This document shows positions 16,839 to 24,465 of a stretch of DNA of 64,000 bases, in pieces. Source of the DNA: Roseateles noduli (GTDB lineage Bacteria > Pseudomonadota > Gammaproteobacteria > Burkholderiales > Burkholderiaceae_C). The DNA lies in NCBI GenBank assembly GCA_002205125.1, contig NIOE01000006.1, forward strand, positions 471,065-535,064. Direction: 5' to 3'. A model generated the notes under the pieces. It was not told where the DNA came from, searched no databases, and was given only the letters and a program-made list of their open reading frames with translations. Within the stretch, counting starts at the first letter, position 1, and each line of letters opens with the position of its first letter. The position numbers and the translations under genes were made by a program.

Positions 16839-17321
16839 ATGACCGATACCCCTGCTGCTCCTGCTCCCGCCGCGCCGAAGATCGCCAAGCCGCCGGTCGT
16901 CATCTACACGGACGGCGCCTGCAAGGGCAATCCGGGTCCGGGCGGCTGGGGCGCGTGGCTCAAGAGCGGCGACCACGAGAAGGAGCTGTTCGGCGGCGAG
17001 CGCAACACGACGAACAACCGCATGGAGCTGACGGCGGTAATCGAGGCGCTGACCTCGCTCAAGCGCAGCTGCAACATCGTGATCTACACGGACAGCGAGT
17101 ACGTGCGCAAGGGCATGACCGAGTGGATCTCGGGCTGGCAGCGCCGCGGCTGGAAGACGGCGGACGGCAAGCCGGTGAAGAACGCCGACCTGTGGCAACG
17201 ACTGGACGCGCTGCGCAAGCTGCACACGGTGGACTGGCGCTGGGTCAAGGGCCACGCCGGCGATCCGGGGAACGAGCGCGCTGATGCGCTGGCGAACAAG
17301 GGCGTGTCGGTCGCGAAGTAG
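16839..17321 (+). CDS. rnhA: Ribonuclease HI
   Basis: A 160-residue enzyme with all four active-site carboxylates visible: Asp in [17 protein letters not shown], Glu in [13 protein letters not shown], Asp in [13 protein letters not shown] and Asp in GNERADALA, plus the catalytic His of VKGHAGDPG. It removes RNA from RNA-DNA hybrids. I chose the ATG at 16839; a TTG at 16803 would add 12 residues overlapping the methyltransferase stop. An Ala/Pro-rich N-terminal extension of about 15 residues precedes the core. Confidence 0.96.
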   Translation: MTDTPAAPAPAAPKIAKPPVVIYTDGACKGNPGPGGWGAWLKSGDHEKELFGGERNTTNNRMELTAVIEALTSLKRSCNIVIYTDSEYVRKGMTEWISGWQRRGWKTADGKPVKNADLWQRLDALRKLHTVDWRWVKGHAGDPGNERADALANKGVSVAK

Positions 17322-17346
17322 ACCAGTCGGCACTGTCTGCGCGTCC

Positions 17347-18039
17347 TCAACGCCCTACGCGCGGCAATTCCTGCGCAATCTCCCGCGGCGTGCGCCCCAG
17401 CAGCCGCTTGAGCGAGTGGCTCATGTGCGCCTGATCGGAGAAGCCGAGCTCGACGGCGACCTGCGAGGCGGTCTTCCCCTGGCGCAGGAGCGCCGCCGCC
17501 TGATGGGCGCGTGCGATCTGCTGCAGCGTCTTGAGGCCGAGTCCCGCAACCTCCGCGAAATGCCGCTGGATGCTGCGTTCGTCCAGCCTCTGGCGCGCGC
17601 CCTGCATCGCCCGCAGAACCACCGGATCGCGCTCCAGCACGCCCTGGCGCGCCAGCGCCGCCACGAGCTGCTCGGCGTTGTCGAAGCGCGGGATCTCGAA
17701 ACGCTCCTCGCCGATGTGGAAGCGACCCTGCCGGTCGGTCGGGCAGACCACGCCCTGGCCGACCATCAGCCGTCCCGGCAGGCGCGGCATGTAGACCTCG
17801 GTCCTGAAGGCGATGCTCAGCACCTCGTCGCCCGCGCGGTTGTCTATCGCGAGCGGGCCGGTGATCTGGCCCGTCTGGATCACCGTCACGGGACCGTCGC
17901 CGCGGCGCACGAAGAGCAGGTCCCAGGAGCCGTCGGGAAGCGTGATCTCCTGGCTGTCCGCGAGATGGCGGACACGGCGGATCTTCGCCACCAGGGGCGA
18001 GTCCGCCGGACGTTCCTCTTCAGCGATCGGTCCTTCCAT
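17347..18039 (-). CDS. AraC-family transcriptional regulator
   Basis: A 230-residue regulator with an N-terminal sensory half (SWDLLFVRRGDGPVTVIQTGQITGP, cupin-like) and a C-terminal double helix-turn-helix: RSIQRHFAEVAGLGLKTLQQIARAHQAA and LRQGKTASQVAVELGFSDQAHMSHSLKRLLGRTPREI. The ATG at 18039 lies inside the 3' end of the epoxide hydrolase gene (20-base overlap), so the two are co-transcribed and the regulator may control the hydrolase promoter. Target and ligand unknown. Confidence 0.9.
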   Translation of the reverse strand: MEGPIAEEERPADSPLVAKIRRVRHLADSQEITLPDGSWDLLFVRRGDGPVTVIQTGQITGPLAIDNRAGDEVLSIAFRTEVYMPRLPGRLMVGQGVVCPTDRQGRFHIGEERFEIPRFDNAEQLVAALARQGVLERDPVVLRAMQGARQRLDERSIQRHFAEVAGLGLKTLQQIARAHQAAALLRQGKTASQVAVELGFSDQAHMSHSLKRLLGRTPREIAQELPRVGR

Positions 18040-19207
18040 CCAGACCCTCTCGGGGTGATTGGGACGCGGGTGCCTGCAGCGCGCCGAAGAACCGGCGCAG
18101 GTCGTCGACGACCAACTGCGGGTTCGTCTCGTTGGCGAAGTGGCCGCCGCGCGGCATCTCGGTCCACTGTAGCAGCCGGGTGTGGGAGCGCGCCGCGAAG
18201 CTGCGGACCGAGCGGAAGTCGTCGGGGAACACCGCCACGGCCGTCGGCGTGGGGTTGGGCAGATCGCGATAACCGGCGCCGCTGGCGGCATTGGCGAAGT
18301 ACATCTCGGCCGCCTGTCCGCCCGTGCCGGTGAACCAGTAGAGCGACAGGTGCGTGAGGAAGCGGTCGCGGTCGACCTCCGTGACGCGCTCTCCTTCGAA
18401 GCCGAAGAACAGCTCGGCGTTCCAGGCCAGCAGCGCGGCCGGCGAATCCGTCAGGCCGAAGGCGAGGGTGCCGGGCCGCTTGGATTGGATGTCGACGTAG
18501 CCGGCGTACTTGCGGAAGTAGTCCAGGCGCTCGAAGCCCGCCATCTCGAACGGGGTCAGGCCTTGCATCTCGCCGGGCGCGCCGGAGGGGAACGCGAAGA
18601 TCTGCTGGACGTGGACACCCGCCAGGCCTTCCGGCGCGAGGATGCCCAGCTCGCGGGCGACCAGGGCGCCGACGTCGCCGCCCTGCGCGCCGTAGCACTC
18701 GTAGCCCAGGCGCTTCATCAGGGTGTCCCAGGCGGCCGCGGTGCGGGCCGCGTCCCAGCCGGCCGACGCCAGCGGCGACGACAGGCCCATTCCCGGCACC
18801 GAGGGGATGACGAGATCGAAGGCGGGAGCGCCGGCCAGACCATGGCCGCGCGGATCCGTCAGCGGACCGATGAGGTCCAGGTACTCGGCCGGCGAGCTCG
18901 GCCAGCCATGCGTGAGGATCAGCGGGAAGGCGTCCGCTTCGGGCGACTTCACATGGATGAAGTGGATCGTCTGTCCGTCGATCTCGGTCGTGAACTGCGG
19001 CAGCGCGTTCAGACGCGCTTCCTGGGCGCGCCAGTCGAAGTCGTCGCGCCAGTAGTCGGCCAGTTCCTGCACCAGCGACACGGCCTGGCCGTGGCTGAAA
19101 TCGCGGACGACCGGCTGCGGCCAGCGCGTGGCGGCGAGCCGGGCGCGCAGGTCGTCGATCTGCGACTGGGGGATCTCGATCCGGAACGGGTGGATGGCGG
19201 TGTTCAT
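18020..19207 (-). CDS. Epoxide hydrolase, alpha/beta fold with EHN domain
   Basis: A 395-residue protein. The N-terminal EHN domain (about 1-105: FRIEIPQSQIDDLRARLAATRWP) is followed by an alpha/beta-hydrolase core with oxyanion motif LTHGWPSSPAEYLDL, nucleophile Asp in GAQGGDVGALVAREL and a base His in PRGGHFANE near the C-terminus. It hydrolyses epoxides to vicinal diols; the natural substrate is unknown. There is no signal peptide. The ATG at 19207 follows the first Met that opens the family N-terminus. It lies divergent to the dCMP deaminase gene with a 186-bp shared upstream region, and its 3' end overlaps an AraC-type regulator. Confidence 0.92.
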   Translation of the reverse strand: MNTAIHPFRIEIPQSQIDDLRARLAATRWPQPVVRDFSHGQAVSLVQELADYWRDDFDWRAQEARLNALPQFTTEIDGQTIHFIHVKSPEADAFPLILTHGWPSSPAEYLDLIGPLTDPRGHGLAGAPAFDLVIPSVPGMGLSSPLASAGWDAARTAAAWDTLMKRLGYECYGAQGGDVGALVARELGILAPEGLAGVHVQQIFAFPSGAPGEMQGLTPFEMAGFERLDYFRKYAGYVDIQSKRPGTLAFGLTDSPAALLAWNAELFFGFEGERVTEVDRDRFLTHLSLYWFTGTGGQAAEMYFANAASGAGYRDLPNPTPTAVAVFPDDFRSVRSFAARSHTRLLQWTEMPRGGHFANETNPQLVVDDLRRFFGALQAPASQSPREGLDGRTDR

Positions 19208-19393
19208 GGCGGCTCCTGGGTGCGGTGGGGATGGCCTCACTGTCGGACAAGGACGCCGCCGGGTCTTGTAGAAAACCGACACGGCGGTTCGCGGGCGCCG
19301 CCATCGCTTCGCGGGTCGACGGCCCGCGCGCCACGAGGCGGTTGGCGCTCCACTACACTTCTCCGCCTTCCTGGACCCTCGCGTTCCCTCGTC

Positions 19394-19915
19394 ATGGACA
19401 ACCAACCGCTGATCGACTGGCATTCGATGTTCATGGGCGTGGCCCTGCTGGCCGGCGCCCGTTCCAAGGACAGCCGCAAGCGCAACGGCGCCTGCATCGC
19501 GAGTTCCGACTACAAGATCGTCGGGGTGGGCTACAACGGCCTGCCGCGCGGGTGCGACGACAACGACCCGGCCTACTGGTCCGACGACGACACCGATCCG
19601 GCCAACTCGCGCCACAGCTACATCGTCCACGCCGAGGTCAACGCGATCCTCAACTGCGTCGTGCTGCCCCTGACCGGCAGCACCATCTACACGACGCAGT
19701 ACCCGTGCCCGCGCTGCGTGCAGTCCATCATCCAGGTCGGCATCCAGCGCGTGGTCTACCTGGAGAAGAAGGACCACCAGATCGGCCTGAACGCGGCCTC
19801 GGCCAAGATGCTGACCGACGCCCGGATCAACGTGCTGGCGCTCAACGAGCTCGACGTGCCGGCGGCGGTGTGGTGCACGGACCTGTCGGGCTTCATCGCC
19901 AAGCCGCGGACCTGA
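19394..19915 (+). CDS. dCMP deaminase family protein
   Basis: A 173-residue zinc deaminase with the HAEVNAIL motif (zinc His and proton-shuttle Glu) and PCPRC (two zinc cysteines), preceded by the nucleotide-binding NGLPRGCDDNDPAYW segment. It converts dCMP (or a related deoxycytidylate) to dUMP for thymidylate supply. The start ATG at 19394 begins MDNQPLIDWHSMFMG. It is transcribed divergently from the epoxide hydrolase. Confidence 0.92.
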   Translation: MDNQPLIDWHSMFMGVALLAGARSKDSRKRNGACIASSDYKIVGVGYNGLPRGCDDNDPAYWSDDDTDPANSRHSYIVHAEVNAILNCVVLPLTGSTIYTTQYPCPRCVQSIIQVGIQRVVYLEKKDHQIGLNAASAKMLTDARINVLALNELDVPAAVWCTDLSGFIAKPRT

Positions 19916-20035
19916 GCTCGCCTCGACGGGTGATCCGTCGAACTGGCCGGAAAACACCCCGCTTTTCCCGCTCAAGTTTCAGGCGGCTCGATTCATGATC
20001 CATCCCACGCCGACATGAATCGCTCCGAGGCCGCC

Positions 20036-20341
20036 ATGCACACCACCGCCATCCCGCCGCACCTGATGCCCGAAACCGCCCAGGCTCCCTGGGGACTGGT
20101 GCCGGATCTCGGCCTGACGGTGGCCGGCTCGGCCGGCATGGACGAGCTGTATGCGCTGCAGGACCTGATGGCCGGACAAGGCCTGACCCTGCAACCGACC
20201 CGCATGCTGTACGACCGCCTCTACGCGCTGGAACGCCTCAACACCGCGTACGCTCGCGGCGACTGGCAGCTGCAGGCGGCGGCGCAGCAACTCTTCGACG
20301 CCTACCAGCGTCGCGGTGAATGGATCGGCCTGGTGCACTGA
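20036..20341 (+). CDS. Hypothetical protein, 101 aa
   Basis: A small soluble alpha-helical protein with no family I recognise. The ATG at 20036 has GAGG seven bases upstream; an earlier in-frame ATG at 20015 lacks one. The C-terminal half (LYDRLYALERLNTAYARGDWQLQAAAQQLFDAYQRRGEW) is a helical pair with aromatic spacing. A clear intrinsic terminator follows, so it is a monocistronic unit. Confidence 0.65.
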   Translation: MHTTAIPPHLMPETAQAPWGLVPDLGLTVAGSAGMDELYALQDLMAGQGLTLQPTRMLYDRLYALERLNTAYARGDWQLQAAAQQLFDAYQRRGEWIGLVH

Positions 20342-20372
20342 GCCGGCTTTCAGCCCTCCCGATTCCGAAACG

Positions 20373-20393
20373 AAGGCGCCCGCTAGGCGCCTT
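20373..20393 (+). terminator. Intrinsic terminator
   Basis: An 8-bp stem AAGGCGCC/GGCGCCTT with a five-base loop followed by TTGTCGTTT, 31 bases after the preceding stop codon. Confidence 0.75.
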
Positions 20394-20528
20394 TGTCGTT
20401 TCCGGCGCCGACCGCTGAACGGTACGCTGACGGTTACCTTTCGCCGTCTTGGCGACTTCATCTCCCGCGTGCAGAATCCGCGATCGAAAAAAAGCCGATA
20501 CGGCGGTTGAACTCGGGAGGGAAAGGCG

Positions 20529-21272
20529 ATGCCATTCGTCGGATTGGGTGTTCACGTTCTGCTGGCGCTGTTCTGCGCCGTCCACGTCGTGCGCAACGGG
20601 GGGCAGCTGTACTGGCTGGTCATCCTGTTCTCGTTCCCGCTGCTGGGCAGCCTGGTCTACCTGCTGGTGTTCGTGGTGCCGCACTCGCGGGTCGAGCGCA
20701 GCGCCAAGCGCGCGATGCGCGCGGCGGGTCGGGCGATGGATCCGGGACGGGAACTGCGCGAGGCGCGCGACGCCTTCGACGAGACCCCGACCGCCCAGAA
20801 CCAGATGCGCCTGGCCACGGCGCTGCTGGAAGCCGGTGAAGCGGCGCAGGCCGCCGACCGGTTCCAGGCTTGCCTGCAGGGCCCCTTCGCGAAGGATCTG
20901 GAAATCCGCTTGGGCGCCGCCCGCGCCTTCCTGGCGGCTGGTCAGGCGGCGCAGTCGCTGGAGCATCTGGCGGCCATTCGCGCCGAGAAGGCCGACTTCC
21001 GGGCCGAGGCGGTGTCGCTGCTGACGGCCCGGTCGCTGGCGGCGCTGGATCGTCCGGTGGAAGCGCGCGCTGAATTCGAATCCGCATCGGAGCGCTTCGG
21101 CAGTGTCGAGGCCTGGGCGGAGTACGCGATCTGGGCGATGGGCCGCGGAGACGACGCGACCGCGCAGCCGCTGCTGGCGAAGATCGACAAGGTCAGCGCG
21201 AAGTGGAATGCGTTGACGAAGCAGCTCAATGAGCCGGTGATGCGGCGCCTGAGGGCGGCGCGCAAGGTCTGA
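20529..21272 (+). CDS. Inner-membrane protein with TPR-like helical domain
   Basis: A 247-residue protein. Two N-terminal hydrophobic helices (about 3-22 and 28-52) resemble the PLD-nuclease/cardiolipin synthase N-terminal anchor region. The cytoplasmic remainder is alpha-helical with repeated A-x-x-L-x-x-G-x-x-x-x-A patterns (ATALLEAGEAAQAADRF, RAFLAAGQAAQSLEHL, ARSLAALDRPVEARAEF), that is, degenerate TPRs. It has no phospholipase HKD motif, so it is not a synthase. Likely a scaffold or assembly factor; function unknown. Confidence 0.75.
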   Translation: MPFVGLGVHVLLALFCAVHVVRNGGQLYWLVILFSFPLLGSLVYLLVFVVPHSRVERSAKRAMRAAGRAMDPGRELREARDAFDETPTAQNQMRLATALLEAGEAAQAADRFQACLQGPFAKDLEIRLGAARAFLAAGQAAQSLEHLAAIRAEKADFRAEAVSLLTARSLAALDRPVEARAEFESASERFGSVEAWAEYAIWAMGRGDDATAQPLLAKIDKVSAKWNALTKQLNEPVMRRLRAARKV

Positions 21273-21293
21273 CCCTGCGGATGAGTTGCCGAC

Positions 21294-22199
21294 TCAAGCG
21301 CTCACGAACACCCGCTCCCGCATCCACTTCGTCGCCACCCACTTCTCGCCTCGCGTGACCGCGCTGCTGGCGTGAAGGGACGCGTGGTCCAGTTCGCCGT
21401 ATGAGTTGGCGTACTCGAAGTAGACGGCATTGCCGCGCTGCGGCGAGACCGCCCAGCCTGCCGCCGGGAACACTGTCTCGCCGCCGGCGGGCACGTCGTT
21501 GAGGTAGGTGACCAAGGTGCTCACCCGCTGACCGCTGCGCGCGATCGACGCCTGGTTGGCCGGGTTCGACGGCACGAGGAAGTCGTAGTGCGGCGCGCTG
21601 CCGGCGCCTTCGGGGTAGTGCAGGATCTGGAGGCCTTCGCCGTGCGAGACCGGCAGGTTCATGATCTCCGCGATGCGCCGGTCCAGGCGCGCGATCAGCG
21701 GCGTCTCCGCCGGGCGGAAGAACATGCCGAGGCTGCTTCGCAAGCCGCTCACGATGTCGCGCCCGGTGCGCGGATCGACGAGCGTCGACGGCCGCAGACG
21801 GCCTCGCGCCAGGGCGATCACTTCCTCGCATTCATCGGCGCTGAAGACGCCGTTGAGCACTGCGAGCATCGGGCGCTCCGCGCGAGCGGCCACACGCACG
21901 ACGCGATCGTCCGTCGCGATGGAGGTTCCCGGACGGAAGCGCGGCGTCTCGTACCGATAGGGCGGAGCGCCGTGGAGGGCCGATGGCATCGGCTCGGCTG
22001 GCAGCTCGACCTGATCGATCGGCATCGCGCGCTCGCCGCGCCGCGCGCGCACGAACGCATCGACGATCGCCTGCGCCGCTTCGGCCGCGATGGCGCGCTC
22101 CTGCAGCGCGCCGCGAAGATCGCCCGGTGCCACGCCGTTGTCCAGATGCTGGCGGACCCAATCCCCCAGCGCAGGAGGAAAACGAACGACGGTCGTCAT
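21294..22199 (-). CDS. 2-oxoglutarate/Fe(II) oxygenase, prolyl 4-hydroxylase type
   Basis: A 301-residue protein. The C-terminal half is a P4H-like dioxygenase: iron ligands in HYDFLVP (His-x-Asp) and a distal His in the HASLHASSAVTRGEKW segment, whose Arg/Lys would bind 2-oxoglutarate. The core also shows LVTYLNDVPAGGETVFP. The N-terminal ~90 residues are a separate helical region of unknown role. It is cytoplasmic. The start ATG at 22199 is 13 bases after the upstream lipoprotein gene, so it is the last gene of a four-gene minus-strand run. Confidence 0.88.
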   Translation of the reverse strand: MTTVVRFPPALGDWVRQHLDNGVAPGDLRGALQERAIAAEAAQAIVDAFVRARRGERAMPIDQVELPAEPMPSALHGAPPYRYETPRFRPGTSIATDDRVVRVAARAERPMLAVLNGVFSADECEEVIALARGRLRPSTLVDPRTGRDIVSGLRSSLGMFFRPAETPLIARLDRRIAEIMNLPVSHGEGLQILHYPEGAGSAPHYDFLVPSNPANQASIARSGQRVSTLVTYLNDVPAGGETVFPAAGWAVSPQRGNAVYFEYANSYGELDHASLHASSAVTRGEKWVATKWMRERVFVSA

Positions 22200-22212
22200 G
22201 ACAGTGCGTGCC

Positions 22213-22941
22213 TCAAAGCAGGTCCACGGCGACCCAGCCGGTCTCCGTCTTCTTGAACGTCTCCTGCAGCTGCGCAGTGCCCGCGCCATGGATCACCTGC
22301 GCGACGACGGGGAAGACCTTCTGCAGCTCGGCGTCGCCGGTCCACGGCGCAGCCTTCACCTGGTAGGTGTAGCTCACGACCGCGTGCCGGTCCTTGCCTT
22401 CGCCGCCCAGCTCCCAGTGCACCACCTTGTCCAGGCTGAGCTTGGCCGCACAGAAGTCGCCGCGCGTCTCCTTGCCGCCGTCCGCTTTCGGCTGCTCCCG
22501 CGTCACGTAGGACTGCTTGCCGGTCTCGGTCAGCGCATAACGACGGACCTTCATGTGATGCGAGACCTCGTTGTCGTCCTTGACGTCGACCTCGGCCACC
22601 GTCGAGCTCGCCAGACCGAGACGCTCCAGCACCGGCAGCTGCAGCGCATTGCGCGCGCCGGCGTCGATCTCGCGCTGGGTCAGATCGATCGGCCAGTCGC
22701 TCTTGGCCAGGCACAGGTCGCCGCGCTTGGCAAGGTAGTCCGTCATCCCCGGGATGAAGTGATCGGCGGTCGGCTCGGCGGATGCTGCGGTGGCGGCCGG
22801 CTCCGCGGGCCGGGAGCAGGCCGCGAGCATGGACAGCGCGAGCGCAGCGGTCGTGAGACCGGCGGCACGCGTCAGACCTTGAGAAGCGCGATGAGGAGCG
22901 CGATGAGGAACGGGAACGGAGGTCATGCGGAAGATGGACAT
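22213..22941 (-). CDS. Putative lipoprotein
   Basis: A 242-residue protein with an N-terminal signal ending in a lipobox (ALALSMLAACSRP; Cys near residue 42). The mature part is hydrophilic with no membrane helix; segments such as DFCAAKLSLDKVVHWELGGEGKDRHAVVSYTYQV suggest a beta-rich fold with one possible disulfide (two further cysteines). I do not recognise the family. It sits 29 bases after the di-heme peroxidase gene and 13 before the oxygenase gene, on the same strand. The start is uncertain: neither ATG (22941 or 22926) has a good ribosome-binding site. Confidence 0.75.
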   Translation of the reverse strand: MSIFRMTSVPVPHRAPHRASQGLTRAAGLTTAALALSMLAACSRPAEPAATAASAEPTADHFIPGMTDYLAKRGDLCLAKSDWPIDLTQREIDAGARNALQLPVLERLGLASSTVAEVDVKDDNEVSHHMKVRRYALTETGKQSYVTREQPKADGGKETRGDFCAAKLSLDKVVHWELGGEGKDRHAVVSYTYQVKAAPWTGDAELQKVFPVVAQVIHGAGTAQLQETFKKTETGWVAVDLL

Positions 22942-22970
22942 GGGGAATTCGGAGAATTCGGAAGAGCGGA

Positions 22971-24392
22971 TCACGACGTGCAGGCGCCGGCGGCGGGCGC
23001 TTTCGACGGCTGCGTGTCCTTGTCGTTGAGCGTGTTCAGGAAGCAGATCAGATCGGCGATGTCCTGCTCCGACATCGGCGGCTTGCTGTGCGCCGCGCGG
23101 CCGTCCAACGGCATCTGCGTGTCGATGTTGCCGACGAACTGCTTGGGCAGGTCGTCGAACTTGCGCACCTTGCCGCCGAGGTACTGCGTGGTGATCAGGC
23201 CGTAGGTCGGGAAGTCGGCATCCGGCGTCGCCTTGGGCGTGCCGCCCTCGGTCGGATACCAGAGCTCGGGCATCGTGTCGCGCGTGTTGTAGAAGCGGAT
23301 CGTCTGCTCCAGCGAATGGAAGATCCCGTTGTGGAAGAAGCTGCGCCGCGTCGCCACGTTGCGCAGCGTCGGCGACTTGAACATGCCGCAGAAGGTGTTG
23401 CCCTTCACCGGCGCGTGATCCGTGCGCTGCGGGCCGCACAGGCCGATGTCGACGTAGGACGCGTCCGCGTTGGCGGGGATGGCCGCATTGCGCGGCACGC
23501 CGATGGCCTCGTAGGAGAAGTCCGTGAAGATCGCCGTGCTGCCGTTCAGCCCGGCACCCTGGTAGTGGCACGACGCGCAGTTGCCGCCGTTCGGATCGGC
23601 GAAGACCTTCAGCCCGCGCGCCTCGGCCGCGGTCAGCACGCCGCCGATCTTGTTGCCGATGTAGAGGTCGAACTTGCTCGAGTACGGATGGAAGCTCACG
23701 TCCTCCAGCTGGAAGGCCTGCAGCGCCTTGCCGGCCGCGGCGAAGGCCTGGGCCGCGTTGTCGAAGATCGTCGCACCGAAGGCCTGACGGAACTGCTCGG
23801 CGTACGGTCCGGCCTGCAGCTTCTTCACGACGTCGGCGGCGCTGGCGTTGGCCATCTCGTTGGGGTCCAGCAGCGGCATGCCCGCCTGCTCGGCGAGCGT
23901 CGCCGCGCGACCGTCCCACGCGAAGCCGCCGCCGGGACCCGGCACGCTGACGCCATCGGGGTTGTCGAGCAGGTCCGCGTAGGGCGGCGTCGCATCCTTG
24001 TAGCGCAGCGAAGGCACGGCGCGCAGGCCGGCGCTCTTCAGCTCGGGACCGCCGAGCTGCACCGACAGGTCGTTGGACGGACCGTAGGCGTTCTTCGGAT
24101 CGTGGCAGCTGGCGCAGGCCATGCGGCCGGAGCCCGACAGCGTCGCGTCGAAGAACATCTTCTGACCGACCTGGGCGATGGGGCTCAACGTCGTGACCGG
24201 GTTCAGCGCGGTGCCCGTGGCGCCCGATGCCGCACTAGACGCGGCGCCGGATGCGACACCGGATGCGGCGATGTCCGCGTCGGTCTTGTCGGACGGCCCG
24301 CACGCGGCGAGCAGGGTGCCGAGGCCGACGCACACGCAGGCGCCGAGGAAGGCGGCCACCGAGGCGCGCACATGGAAGAGGACGTCACGCAT
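22971..24392 (-). CDS. Di-heme cytochrome c peroxidase (MauG/CcpA family) lipoprotein
   Basis: A 473-residue protein. The signal peptide ends in a lipobox (GLGTLLAACGPS), so the enzyme is probably anchored on the periplasmic face. Two c-type heme sites are seen: CASCHDPKNAYGP in the N-terminal domain and CASCHYQGAG in the C-terminal domain, with the conserved SPTLRNVATRRSFFHNGIF segment between heme 2 and the C-terminus. The family reduces hydrogen peroxide, or as MauG-like members oxidises protein residues. An Ala/Ser-rich spacer follows the lipobox. It is flanked by a phosphoesterase lipoprotein upstream (73-base gap) and another lipoprotein downstream. Confidence 0.92.
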   Translation of the reverse strand: MRDVLFHVRASVAAFLGACVCVGLGTLLAACGPSDKTDADIAASGVASGAASSAASGATGTALNPVTTLSPIAQVGQKMFFDATLSGSGRMACASCHDPKNAYGPSNDLSVQLGGPELKSAGLRAVPSLRYKDATPPYADLLDNPDGVSVPGPGGGFAWDGRAATLAEQAGMPLLDPNEMANASAADVVKKLQAGPYAEQFRQAFGATIFDNAAQAFAAAGKALQAFQLEDVSFHPYSSKFDLYIGNKIGGVLTAAEARGLKVFADPNGGNCASCHYQGAGLNGSTAIFTDFSYEAIGVPRNAAIPANADASYVDIGLCGPQRTDHAPVKGNTFCGMFKSPTLRNVATRRSFFHNGIFHSLEQTIRFYNTRDTMPELWYPTEGGTPKATPDADFPTYGLITTQYLGGKVRKFDDLPKQFVGNIDTQMPLDGRAAHSKPPMSEQDIADLICFLNTLNDKDTQPSKAPAAGACTS

Positions 24393-24465
24393 GGAAAGAG
24401 GAGGGGAGAAATGAGAGGGCCGGCGACGCTTGCGCGCCGCCGGCTTCAGACGCGGAGGACCGCGA

